From Akkermansiaceae bacterium (GTDB lineage: Bacteria; Verrucomicrobiota; Verrucomicrobiia; Verrucomicrobiales; Akkermansiaceae), in contig JAKMGP010000149.1 in assembly GCA_022424905.1 (NCBI GenBank), positions 1 to 33,687 of the forward strand: DNA of 33,687 nt, read 5' to 3'. The notes beneath the pieces are model-generated. The model did not search any database. It saw only the letters and a list, made by a program, of their open reading frames with translations, and had not been told where the DNA came from. Position numbers and translations under genes: made by a program. Positions 16,956 through 26,597 of this stretch are shown here, in pieces (positions within the stretch are counted from its first letter, which is position 1; every line of letters begins with the position of its first letter).

Positions 16956-19475
16956 ATGAATAATTTTACACCACGCGCACAGCAGGTGCTAGCTCTAGCT
17001 CGAAAGGAAGCTGACCGATTCAACCATAATTATATTGGGACCGAGCACGTGCTCCTTGGTCTCATTAAATTAGGCCAGGGTGTCGCTGTAAGCGTTCTTC
17101 AGCGCATGGGGCTCGACCTTGAATCAGTCCGCATGGAGGTAGAGAAGGAGGTTGGAACTGGCCCGGATACCAAAAGTTCGACCAATATCCCTTATACGCC
17201 TCGCGTTAAGAAGGTGCTCGCTCTCGCAAATAAAGAGGCCAAGCAGCTCAACCATTCTTATGTTGGAACTGAGCATATACTTTTGGGTCTGCTACGCGAA
17301 GGAGAGGGGATGGCGGCTCGGGTTCTTACCAGTTTGAGCGTAGATCTTCAAACGACTCGAAATGAGGTGCTTGCGGAGATTGACCCTAATTTCGCAGCTG
17401 AAGAATCCGATGACGAATTCGATTTTGATGATGACGACGAAATCGATATGGAGAATGGTGAGGATGCCGAAGGAAAGGCTAAGACTCCGGCGTTGAAGGC
17501 GTTTGGTCGTGACCTCACTAAGCTTGCACAATCAGGTGAGTTAGATCCCGTGATTGGACGCGCCTCTGAGATTGAAAGGGTGATTCAGATTCTTTGTCGG
17601 CGTACGAAGAACAACCCAGTATTAGTGGGAGAGGCAGGAGTGGGTAAGACTGCAATTGTCGAAGGACTTGCGCAGGAGATTGCCGCTGGGGATGTGCCTG
17701 AAATACTTCGAGACAAGAAAGTGGTGACTCTTGATCTAGCTTTGATGGTTGCTGGGACAAAATACCGTGGTCAGTTTGAAGAGCGTATCAAAGCTGTGAT
17801 GGACGAGATACGCAAGGTGAAGAACGTTGTGCTCTTTATCGATGAGCTGCACACCATCGTGGGTGCGGGTTCGGCTGAAGGAGCTATGGATGCCTCGAAT
17901 ATTATTAAGCCCGCCTTGAGTCGTGCGGAACTGCAATGCATCGGTGCCACCACTCTTAATGAGTTTAGAAAGCATATTGAAAAGGATTCAGCTTTGGAGC
18001 GTCGTTTTCAGCAGGTTAAGGTTAATGAACCCTCAATTGATGATGCTATCGAAATCATGAAAGGCCTCCGTGAGAAGTATGAGAGCCACCACAAGGTGCG
18101 CTACTCTGAGCAGGCTCTTGAGGCATCGGTGAAGTTAACATCTCGTTATCTTACAAGCCGCTTTCTGCCCGATAAGGCTATCGATGTAGTGGACGAAGCG
18201 GGAGCTCGTGCCCGAATTCAAACGATGACGCGTCCGATCGGACTCAAGGAGTTGGAGGTGCGCATCGCGGAGATTAACGATGAGAAGGTTGCTGCAATTA
18301 ACGATCAGGATTTTGAAAAGGCTGCAGCTCTTCGTGACGAGGAAAAAACCACCCGAAAGGAGCTCGATGATAAGATCGAGGGATGGCGTGGTGAAAGTGA
18401 AGAGAAGATCGTAGATATCGATGAGGATGATATTATGTCGGTGGTCTCGAAGTGGACGGGTGTTCCGCTTCAACGTATGGAGCAGAAAGAAGCAGCTAAG
18501 CTGTTGAAGATGGAGGAGAATCTCAGGGAGACTGTTATCGGGCAGAATGAGGCTGTTGTGGCAATTTCTAAGGCCCTCAGGCGGTCGCGTGCTGATCTTA
18601 AGGATCCGCGTCGCCCGATAGGTTCATTTCTTTTCCTGGGGCCAACAGGTGTGGGGAAAACCTACCTTGCTAGAAATCTCGCAAACTTCATGTTCGGTGA
18701 TCCGGAATCGCTCATTCAGATCGACATGTCAGAATACATGGAAAAGTTTAGCGCAAGTCGTCTCATCGGTTCACCTCCGGGGTATGTCGGATATGAAGAG
18801 GGGGGGCAGCTTTCTGAAGCGGTTAGGCGCCGTCCGTATTCGGTTATTCTTTTTGACGAAGTTGAAAAAGCCCACCCGGACGTCATGAATCTACTGCTCC
18901 AAATTTTGGAGGAGGGAATGATTACGGATAGCTTCGGTCGTAAAATCGATTTCCGGAACACGATTATTATTCTGACCTCGAATGTTGGTGCTGAAAGTAT
19001 CAAACGCCAGACGACCTTGGGCTTCAATGCAATGTCCGAGGATGAGGCAGACTTCGAGGGCATGAAGGCCAAAATAGATGCCGTTGCTAAAAAGCATTTT
19101 CGGCCGGAATTCTTAAATCGACTTGATGAACTTGTGGTGTTCCGGATGCTTGAGAAGGAAAGTCTTAACGAGATTGTCGATCTAGAAGTTGCGAAGTTGG
19201 TAAAGCGCCTTGCTGATAAGGAGATCGATCTTGTGCTCGAGGAATCTGCACGCGACCTCATCGTCACGGAGGGCTACGATCCTGATTATGGAGCCCGTCC
19301 AATGCGCCGAGCGGTTGAACAACTGCTTGAAGATCCACTTGCTGAAGCCATTCTTTCCGGTGCAGTCAAGGAGGATCAGCACGTTACAGCGAAGGTTAAA
19401 AAGGACGCGAAGGAAGTTTCTTTCAAAGCCAAGGCTCGCAAAAAGCAAAAGAAAGCTGGCGTTTCTACTTCCTAG
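16956..19475 (+). CDS. clpC: ATP-dependent Clp protease ATP-binding subunit ClpC
   Basis: AAA+ unfoldase that feeds substrates to ClpP. The 839-residue protein has the double Clp_N repeat (about 1-145, with GTEHVLLGL and GTEHILLGL at the same point of each repeat). An acidic linker (150-172) leads to the first AAA+ module (Walker A GEAGVGKT at 225-232, Walker B LFIDELH near 293). A UVR-containing middle region follows (about 432-472), then the second AAA+ module (Walker A GPTGVGKT at 562-569) and the LGF tripeptide at 688-690, at the position of the ClpP-docking loop. The tail is Lys-rich. The UVR middle domain and absence of a long ClpB coil identify ClpC. The N-domain is where McsB-phosphorylated arginines dock in Bacillus. 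Third gene of the operon. Confidence 0.96.
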   Translation: MNNFTPRAQQVLALARKEADRFNHNYIGTEHVLLGLIKLGQGVAVSVLQRMGLDLESVRMEVEKEVGTGPDTKSSTNIPYTPRVKKVLALANKEAKQLNHSYVGTEHILLGLLREGEGMAARVLTSLSVDLQTTRNEVLAEIDPNFAAEESDDEFDFDDDDEIDMENGEDAEGKAKTPALKAFGRDLTKLAQSGELDPVIGRASEIERVIQILCRRTKNNPVLVGEAGVGKTAIVEGLAQEIAAGDVPEILRDKKVVTLDLALMVAGTKYRGQFEERIKAVMDEIRKVKNVVLFIDELHTIVGAGSAEGAMDASNIIKPALSRAELQCIGATTLNEFRKHIEKDSALERRFQQVKVNEPSIDDAIEIMKGLREKYESHHKVRYSEQALEASVKLTSRYLTSRFLPDKAIDVVDEAGARARIQTMTRPIGLKELEVRIAEINDEKVAAINDQDFEKAAALRDEEKTTRKELDDKIEGWRGESEEKIVDIDEDDIMSVVSKWTGVPLQRMEQKEAAKLLKMEENLRETVIGQNEAVVAISKALRRSRADLKDPRRPIGSFLFLGPTGVGKTYLARNLANFMFGDPESLIQIDMSEYMEKFSASRLIGSPPGYVGYEEGGQLSEAVRRRPYSVILFDEVEKAHPDVMNLLLQILEEGMITDSFGRKIDFRNTIIILTSNVGAESIKRQTTLGFNAMSEDEADFEGMKAKIDAVAKKHFRPEFLNRLDELVVFRMLEKESLNEIVDLEVAKLVKRLADKEIDLVLEESARDLIVTEGYDPDYGARPMRRAVEQLLEDPLAEAILSGAVKEDQHVTAKVKKDAKEVSFKAKARKKQKKAGVSTS

Positions 19476-19510
19476 AAAATTAAGAGGGGCGAATGAATTG
19501 ATTTTATGAG

Positions 19511-21787
19511 TTACTCTAAAATCGGTGATATTTCTCCCACCCTAATCCAGCCGGTATTTCCTTCAGGGAGCTCAATCAGAGACCATCCTGCCCGAGTTGC
19601 TTTGACTCGACAGAGGCTCCCTATTACATTCTCCCGAATTGTAGTGCCTCCTTCGAAGGGTTGGCTTCTCAGCGTTGTTTTCTCTGTCACGATTGATAAT
19701 TCACTGAGGGGCTGGAAGCTTACCCCTTCAGGATAAAGCTTCATCCCGGTGATTCCAATTCCTAGTCCGAAACCTGTGCAAACGAAGAAAGTGACAAGGA
19801 GAGGTTTTCGCTTATTTCCAAAGATATTCCAAGCTGTCAGAATGCTGATTACAAGTGACCAAATCCCTAGAATGAAGATTTGAAGGTAAATCCATTTAGG
19901 GAGGAACGATAACCATTCAGTGCCCTCCGGTGAACGAGCGTGAAACCCTGGTAATTGGCTCATCAGTTTGGTGCTGTCACCACCATGCAATTCATAACGA
20001 TGGGCCCATAATGAAGCTTCGCCAAAGTTTTCTAACTTTAGCTCACAAATCGCTAGGTTATGAAAATGCTCTCTTACTGCTCCTGTTTTCATTGAAGCGA
20101 GAATGTCGGCTTTGGTTTTCTCGGGAGAGTGGTCAATTCCCTCACTAGTCTGGATCAAGGAGCCCATAGAGATGAAAAATAGTAGGAGCGGAGACAAGGT
20201 TCTAAGGAGTCTTAAGACTCGCTTTTTTTCGCTAGGTTCAAGGGGCTCGGGCTCCGGATCCTGCCGAAAGCAGATCTCATCCCGTATTTTGAAAACCTCC
20301 TCGAGCCCCTCAGCTGCGTCGTGCTCCGTCGCAAATCGGGTTGCTTCTAGAAAGAAGGTTACACGGTCATTGCCCGCTGAAGTCACTTCCTTCAGTTCGG
20401 CTTCAAACTCCCTACGAGGCGCTAAAGCGATATGGCGAGCTTTGAGCCTGTTTCGGAATGCAATTCCAAGAATTGAGCAGGTAATTAGAGCCGGAATGAT
20501 TTGCCATGCCCACTTGCTCAGGGGAGATGATTTTCCAAAAACTTTTATCGGACGTTCGCTAGAGGGAAGGAACTCCAGTGCTTCTTCAAGGGATTCTGAG
20601 GAAGGTAGTTCTCCGGTGATTTTTATTGGAAAAGGAAGAGATTCCTTTTGTTCGTAATTCTCGAGCAATGGGTCGAAGTAAATGAAGCGATAAGGGGGAA
20701 GGGCCCCAACATTTTTTAAAGGTCTTAGGACATGCGAGAACACAGCAGTCCCTGAACTCGAACGGCGTTCGCCGCCGCTCGGCTTAGCCATTGTTTCGAA
20801 TTGTTTCCAATCTTTGTTCAGATCAATCAATTGAGGTCCAGGAAATTGATCAATATTTCCCGAACCCTTGATGCGTGTTTCAACGGTGAGTGACCCGCCG
20901 AGCTCGAGTTCGAGACTGAGAGGGCGAACCTCAATCGAAAAGGTTCCGACGGCTCCACCAAAGCCGGATGGCGCTCCTTCAGGAAGAGGTCGGACATTTA
21001 GCTCAACCGAAGGAAAGTCGATCTTTGCGGGAAAGGAACGGGTGGCGAAGCCTCCGCGAACCACTTGTCGACGAAGTAAGGTGGCGTTAGTAGACCCAGG
21101 TCCGAGAGTGAGAGGTCCGTCCTGGAGCGCATTGATTGAGCTGGGGTAGGTGTACACCGCAAATTGATGGCCATCAAAATCAAGATATCCAGTAGGTTCA
21201 GCCGTCGAAGTGAAGCGCCATGCTGCGAGGCCATCCTTTTTGAGGTTAATGACGTTCCCATCTGATAACCGCAGCAAGTGAGGTGCTGCTTGGGAAAGAT
21301 ACAGTTTAGCTTCGACGTCCTGTGTTTCACCTAAGTAAGGGTTCGTTTTTTTAAGGAAAACACCGGTCAGATAGGGGGTGACTTCTCCATCGATTTTGAT
21401 GCCATGAGTTTCAAGGCTATTAATTGGTGCTACGCGAAGAGTATGGCTTTTTGAGCGAATCACTCCGGAGTTTGTTTGGAGTTCAAAGGGGGGAACCTTG
21501 TAAATCCCTGGCTCGAAAGCTGAAACTAAATAACGGAAGCCTTCACGTATCCTTCCATTAACCTGATATCGGCGTTGAGCTTCTCGTTTTAGGGTAAGAG
21601 GGGCCGCCTTTGGGGTAGTTGGCCAATCGATCAGTGTCAGATTCTCGACCCAAACTGTGAGGTAAGTCTTTTCCCCAACGACAACAATCGAACTATCGAG
21701 CTTTGTCTCGATCACTGGGGGACCTTTAGCCAGGAGCCTACTGCTTCCAGTAAGGATCAGAAATGAAATGATTACGAAAAATCTCAC
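19511..21787 (-). CDS. batD: BatD-like protein with C-terminal SH3 module (BatD-BatE fusion)
   Basis: Large exported/membrane protein of the Bat operon. The N-terminal 400 residues are periplasmic beta domains of the BatD type, including the GSGNIDQFPGPQ segment typical of the family. A transmembrane helix follows near residue 440 (numbered from the upstream TTG), then a cytoplasmic part, a second helix near 540, a TPR-like helical stretch (570-605) and two more helices (640-690). The protein ends in a compact SH3-like domain (about 705-766, with TTLRSQP and GWIRVGE). The TPR plus SH3 ending is how separate BatE proteins look, so this is probably BatD and BatE in one chain. Start: a GTG at 21785-21787 gives a clean signal peptide (MRFFVIISFLIL); the frame also opens at a TTG at 21811 overlapping batB. 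It ends 35 bases from convergent clpC. Confidence 0.8.
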   Translation of the reverse strand: MRFFVIISFLILTGSSRLLAKGPPVIETKLDSSIVVVGEKTYLTVWVENLTLIDWPTTPKAAPLTLKREAQRRYQVNGRIREGFRYLVSAFEPGIYKVPPFELQTNSGVIRSKSHTLRVAPINSLETHGIKIDGEVTPYLTGVFLKKTNPYLGETQDVEAKLYLSQAAPHLLRLSDGNVINLKKDGLAAWRFTSTAEPTGYLDFDGHQFAVYTYPSSINALQDGPLTLGPGSTNATLLRRQVVRGGFATRSFPAKIDFPSVELNVRPLPEGAPSGFGGAVGTFSIEVRPLSLELELGGSLTVETRIKGSGNIDQFPGPQLIDLNKDWKQFETMAKPSGGERRSSSGTAVFSHVLRPLKNVGALPPYRFIYFDPLLENYEQKESLPFPIKITGELPSSESLEEALEFLPSSERPIKVFGKSSPLSKWAWQIIPALITCSILGIAFRNRLKARHIALAPRREFEAELKEVTSAGNDRVTFFLEATRFATEHDAAEGLEEVFKIRDEICFRQDPEPEPLEPSEKKRVLRLLRTLSPLLLFFISMGSLIQTSEGIDHSPEKTKADILASMKTGAVREHFHNLAICELKLENFGEASLWAHRYELHGGDSTKLMSQLPGFHARSPEGTEWLSFLPKWIYLQIFILGIWSLVISILTAWNIFGNKRKPLLVTFFVCTGFGLGIGITGMKLYPEGVSFQPLSELSIVTEKTTLRSQPFEGGTTIRENVIGSLCRVKATRAGWSLIELPEGNTGWIRVGEISPILE

Positions 21788-21804
21788 GATAGTTGTTTCG
21801 CAAA

Positions 21805-23742
21805 TTACCAATCGTGTGGGCTTCGATTGTAGGGCCTCCGTATCCTCCGTGGAGCCTTTCCCCCAAAGTCGGAATATTGCTTTAGGAGCCGCCGAGCTCT
21901 TTCTCGGGGCGTTTCGTTTTCCGGAGCGTTAGGATCATCTTTTAGGTTGGAATTCTCTGCTTGGGCCTTGTTTTTATTGCCCTGTTTACTCTCTCCTTCA
22001 TTGCTTTGATTTTCGTTTTGAGTCGACTGCTCGTCGTCAGGTTTTGAATTTTCAGATTGTTCATTATTTTCACTTTCACCTTCTTTGGATTGTTCGGTCT
22101 TGTTCTTGTCGCCATTTTCTTCTGAGCGATCATCTTCCTTTGATTCATCCGAATTTTGATTTGATTGCTCGTCCTTTGACTCCTCCGGTGTGTCTTCCGA
22201 ATTAGGGTCATTTTGAGCTTCTTCTTGAGCGTTGTTTTTTTCTGAATCTTGATTGTCTTCGTCTTCCTTCTCTTGGCTTTTTTCTGCCTTCTTTTTTTTC
22301 CTTTCTTTTTGGAGTTTGGCTAATTGCTTCTCTACGGATTGTAGATTTTCACTTGAGGCCGTGTTTTGGGGTTGGATCTTTAAGGAGGCTTTAAAGTGTT
22401 CAATGGAACCTTCCCAGGCTTTCACTTTCTCTTCGGCAGTTTTTGACGCACCCAGATAAAATAAGGAAGTCGCGAGAGCGTAATGGGCTTGCTGGAGAAT
22501 TTCAGAATCTTCAGCCGAAAGTGCTGAGCTAAATGAAGTGACAGCAGCAGGCCAATCTTGTGCTCTGGATGCTGCCGATCCGGATGCGAGAAATAGGCTT
22601 GCCGCACGGTCACCTGAACTATCTTTGGCTGCTTCGCTGAACAACTGTTGAGCTGTGGTTGTTTCGCCTGCTTTGAGGGCAGCGATTCCGTCTTCCACTA
22701 AGCTCCCTTCAGCCTGTGGGGTGGCGAGACTACATACTATGAGAGTAATGATTGGAGCTAACGGAAGGCACTTGATGAAAATAGAAGTCATGATGAGAAG
22801 TAGTCCGCTAAAAACAAACCACCGATGAGCCGGTTTAGCAACTCGTTGGTGTTTTCCTTCCTCTCGGAAGCGATCCATTTCAGCAAGTGCTGAATCTAAT
22901 TTTGTAATGAAGCTAGCGCCCATTCCTTTCGAGTAATATCCATCAGTTTCTTCCGCGATTACTTGCAGAGCTTCCTCGTTGAGCTTGGAAAAAACGACAT
23001 TGCCGGAGCGGTCTCGAAAATTACCGTCACTTTCCCTAGGGTCGGGTATGAAGGAGCCTTCCGTGGTTCCCATTCCGATTGCGTAGATGAAGATGCCTTC
23101 TCTGGCGGCACCAGCGGCTGCTTCTTCGAGTCCTTCAGAGGATTTTTCGCCATCGCTGAATACCACCATGATGTTGCTTTGTTGGCCAGTTTCCCTCAGG
23201 AGTCGTGTTCCAGAATCGATGGCTGTGGTAAGGTTGGAGCCTCCCACTGGAATGTCATTGGGGTCGAGTTGGGCCAAGGTTTGCTCCACAAAACTGTGAT
23301 CGATCGTAAGTGGAGATTGAACAAGTGTTTCCCCAGAAAACAAAAGAACTCCAACTCGATCGTTAGGGAACTTCTCTAGGATTTCTAGAGCTGCAGCTCT
23401 AGACCCTAGCAGTCGACTAGGCTCAATATCGCGGGCTAGCATGCTGCGTGATATATCGACACAAAAGAGAATGTTTCGTCCTTCATTTTCTACTTCAATC
23501 CATTCCTCGCCAGATTCTGGCTGGGCGACTGCGATAATTAACCCAGCCATGCCTCCTAAAGCGAGACCCAGTGAGGTGAAGTGAACCCATGGTGGTCGGG
23601 TATGGCTGAGGCGGCCTTGTAAACGATGTGCCACCATTCTCTTCCAGCGATAGCGACGCTTCTTCCAAGAGAGCCAAGCCATGAATCCAATCAAGGGGAG
23701 GGCGGTTAAGCAAAGAAGCCATTCAGGTTTTGCAAAATTCAT
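21805..23742 (-). CDS. batB: BatB-like VWA membrane protein fused to BatC-like TPR and acidic tail
   Basis: A 645-residue protein. Two N-terminal membrane helices (about 5-25 and 55-73) precede a von Willebrand A domain (about 88-285) with an intact MIDAS (Asp96-x-Ser98-x-Ser100, Thr172 in GGSNLTT, Asp197 in FSDGEK). A further membrane pair follows (about 308-341), then TPR-like helices (345-465), which are a separate BatC in many genomes. After that comes about 150 residues of low-complexity Glu/Asn/Ser/Gln/Lys sequence (about 470-625), and finally a basic Arg-rich end (ERARRLLKQY, RRIRRPYNR). BatA and BatB are VWA proteins thought to assemble in the inner membrane with periplasmic or cytoplasmic BatC/D partners; a role in oxidative stress or envelope quality control is reported but unsettled. 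ATG at 23742 overlaps batA by four bases. Confidence 0.85.
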   Translation of the reverse strand: MNFAKPEWLLCLTALPLIGFMAWLSWKKRRYRWKRMVAHRLQGRLSHTRPPWVHFTSLGLALGGMAGLIIAVAQPESGEEWIEVENEGRNILFCVDISRSMLARDIEPSRLLGSRAAALEILEKFPNDRVGVLLFSGETLVQSPLTIDHSFVEQTLAQLDPNDIPVGGSNLTTAIDSGTRLLRETGQQSNIMVVFSDGEKSSEGLEEAAAGAAREGIFIYAIGMGTTEGSFIPDPRESDGNFRDRSGNVVFSKLNEEALQVIAEETDGYYSKGMGASFITKLDSALAEMDRFREEGKHQRVAKPAHRWFVFSGLLLIMTSIFIKCLPLAPIITLIVCSLATPQAEGSLVEDGIAALKAGETTTAQQLFSEAAKDSSGDRAASLFLASGSAASRAQDWPAAVTSFSSALSAEDSEILQQAHYALATSLFYLGASKTAEEKVKAWEGSIEHFKASLKIQPQNTASSENLQSVEKQLAKLQKERKKKKAEKSQEKEDEDNQDSEKNNAQEEAQNDPNSEDTPEESKDEQSNQNSDESKEDDRSEENGDKNKTEQSKEGESENNEQSENSKPDDEQSTQNENQSNEGESKQGNKNKAQAENSNLKDDPNAPENETPRERARRLLKQYSDFGGKAPRRIRRPYNRSPHDW

Positions 23743-24767
23743 GGCATCGATGGTGGGTTGAGTGCTGAAGTAAAAAGGTAGCCTAAAATCAGAAGGCCCG
23801 ATGCTCCAACAAACCAGAAATAGAGCTCTTTCCTTATCGTCCAGCTCTTACGTTCGACTTCGATTTTTTCAAGGTCGTCGATACTCTTGAAAGCTTCTCT
23901 GAGGCCTAAATAGTCGCGCGCTCGATAGTAATCTCCTCTCGTGATTTTAGCGATCTCCTTAAGAGTTTCAGTGTCAAATTCTTGTCCGGTATTAACCCCT
24001 CGAATCCGACCTTGGGGAGTTCCAATTCCTACCGGGTAAACTTTAATGCCGAGTTCGGCTACTAAGCCCGCGGCCTCAATTGGACTGAGTTGCCCCGAGT
24101 TGCTAGCGCCATCGGTAACGAGGACAATGACTTTACTTTTACTTTTGGGGGCATCTTTGCCTGTATCCCGGGCAAGCGTTTCTAGGCGATCACCTGCTGC
24201 AACGATGGCGCTGCCGATAGCTGTGCCTCCTTCGGTTCGATCCTTTACTAGGGCGACGTCGCGTAAGGTGTATTCAAGAATTTGATGATCGAGGGTGATT
24301 GGAGCGACCGTGTAAGGGCGTGCCGCAAAGCTTACGATTCCGATTCGATCATCAGGTCTGCGATCGATGAATTCTGTAATAATCTTTTTAGCTGCATTAA
24401 TCCTGAGTTGGGGGCGGCGCATGCCTCTGTCAGATTCATAGAAATCAGCAGTCGACATTGAGTAGGAAACATCAAGCGCAATAATGATGTCAATTCCGCT
24501 CGCGGTTCGTGAAGTCCGGCTCCTAGTTTCTTGGGGACGAGCAAGTCCGATAATCGCGGGGATTAGCATGAGCGGAAGAATTAAGGGCGCGAACTGGAAG
24601 GGGCGGTCTTTAGGTTTAAGTCCCAGTGTGCTTAATACCCGCAAGGTTGGATAGATAAGCCAACTGCGAGCGCCTTGACGATAGCCGAGAAACATGAGCA
24701 GGGGGACGGCTAGAAGAAGCAAAAGCCACCATGGTTCCGCGAAATCATAATTATCCAAAAAACTCAT
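23739..24767 (-). CDS. batA: BatA-like VWA-domain membrane protein
   Basis: A 342-residue inner-membrane protein with the canonical BatA plan: an N-terminal WWLLLLLAVPLL helix (about 13-28), a second helix (60-76), a VWA domain (about 92-290) and a C-terminal helix (about 312-334). The MIDAS is complete: Asp99-x-Ser101-x-Ser103 (ALDVSYSMS), the EGGTAIGSA threonine loop and the VTDGASNSG aspartate. The segment before the VWA domain, IIGLARPQE, is the family signature. ATG at 24765-24767 overlaps the upstream gene by four bases and the gene overlaps batB by four at its end, so the operon is tightly translationally coupled. Confidence 0.9.
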   Translation of the reverse strand: MSFLDNYDFAEPWWLLLLLAVPLLMFLGYRQGARSWLIYPTLRVLSTLGLKPKDRPFQFAPLILPLMLIPAIIGLARPQETRSRTSRTASGIDIIIALDVSYSMSTADFYESDRGMRRPQLRINAAKKIITEFIDRRPDDRIGIVSFAARPYTVAPITLDHQILEYTLRDVALVKDRTEGGTAIGSAIVAAGDRLETLARDTGKDAPKSKSKVIVLVTDGASNSGQLSPIEAAGLVAELGIKVYPVGIGTPQGRIRGVNTGQEFDTETLKEIAKITRGDYYRARDYLGLREAFKSIDDLEKIEVERKSWTIRKELYFWFVGASGLLILGYLFTSALNPPSMP

Positions 24768-25531
24768 GATGATTTCTGCGAAGGACGGACAAGAAGAAAG
24801 GTGATAAGGGCTACGGCACTGATGGAGAGTCCAATCCAGACTAAAGCGTTTCCTTCGATTTCAGCACCTGCTCCGCGCTTTTTGTAGGTGCTTCCCATTA
24901 AGCCTCCGAGAGCAAGGATCATACCAAAAGGAAAGGCTGCTAAAGTCCGTCTGGCGAAAGTCCGTTGGATCCATCCCGCTGATTTGGTCTCGGGTAAAAT
25001 TGGCAAGTGATCATTTTCTATCTCTTTAGCTGGAGTGAGTCGGCGAAGCATTGTGAGACAGACTCGTGACTCCTCAATCATCTTTAAGGAAAGGGTTTGG
25101 TCGATTTTAGACTTATCATACTTGGCGTCGTTCAAACGGTTAAGAACATGGTTGGCATCAGCCGGTAGTGTGGTTTGGCGGGCTTCAAATTCTTCGACTG
25201 TTTCGTAAAGTGCAGGTTCTGCCTGAGCTCCGGCCAAGTAGGTTCGGATTGCCAATGACGCCTCCGCTGCGATTTCCGAAATTAATCTCTTGTCAGCTTG
25301 CGATTCAAGCGAGGTGAGAATGCTCATCGCGGGTGTGAAAAAATCGAGGTTTGAGATTGTTTTTGTTTTCTTAGGTCCCGCAAATAGAAGACGAATTAGC
25401 CACCAAATCGCGAGGATTGTGAGGATCACACCTGAAATTAGAAACCACAGAAACCAATCCGGAGTCTCTGGAAGGTAGCTTTCGGGATCTGGGATGCCGT
25501 GCTGAAGGGTAGGTGGATTATCAGGATCCAT
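24764..25531 (-). CDS. Membrane protein of the Bat operon (DUF4381-like position)
   Basis: A 255-residue protein between the DUF58 and BatA genes, where many Bat operons carry a small DUF4381-type membrane protein. It has a proline-rich N-terminus ending ETPDW, a transmembrane helix (about 26-49) and a cytoplasmic helical domain (60-170). The domain contains the recognisable EEFEARQ segment and a late MIEESRVCLTMLRRLTP helix. Two further C-terminal hydrophobic segments follow (about 195-212 and 228-248). The family label is inferred from position and layout; I cannot confirm a named domain. Start ATG at 25531, two bases after the DUF58 stop, with GGAG ten bases upstream. Overlaps batA by four bases. 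Confidence 0.65.
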   Translation of the reverse strand: MDPDNPPTLQHGIPDPESYLPETPDWFLWFLISGVILTILAIWWLIRLLFAGPKKTKTISNLDFFTPAMSILTSLESQADKRLISEIAAEASLAIRTYLAGAQAEPALYETVEEFEARQTTLPADANHVLNRLNDAKYDKSKIDQTLSLKMIEESRVCLTMLRRLTPAKEIENDHLPILPETKSAGWIQRTFARRTLAAFPFGMILALGGLMGSTYKKRGAGAEIEGNALVWIGLSISAVALITFLLVRPSQKSS

Positions 25532-25533
25532 AA

Positions 25534-26424
25534 TTATCGTCTCCGAAGCACTCGGCGCTGAAAGAGTTTATGAAGATCGGCGATATAATCATCTTTGGTA
25601 GAAATTTGAGCGCTATCAATCCCATGTTTCTTAAAGAACGAGGCGAGTCCTTCGCGATACCTTTTGGAAAGTTTTGAGAGTCCCATACGCGTGTTGCTGT
25701 TTGAGGTATTTACTAATATTTCATGGCCACTTTCAGGATCGCGTAGGTAAACTTTGCCGACGTCGGGAATCCTTTTTTCAAGAGGGTCGAAAATGGGAAG
25801 TGCGATGACGTCATGTTGACGCGCAAGGCATCCCAAGGGTCGTTCGAACCCCCAATCCACAAAGTCCGAAATGAAAAAGATCAGCCCCTTCCGTTTGAGG
25901 GTCCTAAGAAGGAACTTGGAAGCTTCGGCGATTGAAGTTCCTGGTTTGGAAGGTTTGGCCGTCAAGATCTCTCTTACTGCTCGGAGCACGGAGCGTCCTC
26001 CTTTCCCTGGAGGTAGGTAGAGAACTGGCTCTTCCGCAAAAAGAAGAAGCCCGACTTTATCGCCGTTATACCGGGCGCTAAATCCAAGGAGCGCTGCAAT
26101 TTCGGCGGCACGTTCTCGCTTGCTCAGATAATCGCTGCCATATTCGGTGGAGCCGGAAATGTCCACCGCGAGGATCATTGAAAGCTCTCGTTCTTCACGG
26201 AATTTTCGAATGAAGGGGGTTTCCATACGGGCGGTGACATTCCAGTCAATAAACCGGATTTCATCCCCCGGTTGGTATTCGCGGAATTCATCGAAATCAA
26301 GGCCCTGTCCTCGAAATGAGGAGTGATAATCTCCTGAGAAAACCTCCTGGGCAAGGCGCCTCGCTCGGATTTCAAGTCGTCTGACCCGCCGCATGATTTC
26401 CTCGATACTCTCTGCTTCATCCAT
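25534..26424 (-). CDS. DUF58 domain protein (VWA-like)
   Basis: First gene of the Bat operon, 296 residues, soluble. The DUF58 signature spans about 50-80 (YQPGDEIRFIDWNVTARM and FIRKFREERE), followed by a VWA-like fold with a MIDAS-type sequence at Asp88-x-Ser90-x-Ser92 (AVDISGS). DUF58 proteins are nearly always encoded right after a MoxR AAA+ ATPase, and together they act on BatA/BatB. Here no moxR precedes it: the next gene upstream is purH on the opposite strand. Start ATG at 26422-26424. The promoter must lie in the 173-base divergent region. Confidence 0.9.
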   Translation of the reverse strand: MDEAESIEEIMRRVRRLEIRARRLAQEVFSGDYHSSFRGQGLDFDEFREYQPGDEIRFIDWNVTARMETPFIRKFREERELSMILAVDISGSTEYGSDYLSKRERAAEIAALLGFSARYNGDKVGLLLFAEEPVLYLPPGKGGRSVLRAVREILTAKPSKPGTSIAEASKFLLRTLKRKGLIFFISDFVDWGFERPLGCLARQHDVIALPIFDPLEKRIPDVGKVYLRDPESGHEILVNTSNSNTRMGLSKLSKRYREGLASFFKKHGIDSAQISTKDDYIADLHKLFQRRVLRRR

Positions 26425-26492
26425 TGCTCACGCAAATTTTAGTGATTGAAATTGAAAAGGGGAACGCAAATTTCGCCTGAAAAGCGGGGGAG

Positions 26493-26510
26493 TGTGAATT
26501 GTTATTCACA
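26493..26510. promoter_or_regulatory. Palindrome between the Bat operon and purH
   Basis: TGTGAAT-TGTT-ATTCACA is a perfect 7-bp inverted repeat in the divergent promoter region, 69 bases from the DUF58 start and 88 bases from the purH start. The half-site TGTGA resembles a CRP half-site, but the spacing between TGTGA and TCACA is eight bases rather than six. It is a candidate operator for one or both transcripts. Confidence 0.4.
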
Positions 26511-26597
26511 TTTATGGTTCCATATTACCCTTGCCCGGAGGCGTGAGGTAGCCTAGCCCTCGTGGGGGTCAATTCGACTCTAAACACACTCAAATTT

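Noticed and set aside
18716-19267. 183-residue Ser/Arg-rich minus-strand open frame
   Set aside because: Antisense to the second AAA+ module of clpC; its serine/arginine bias is what reverse reading of that gene gives.
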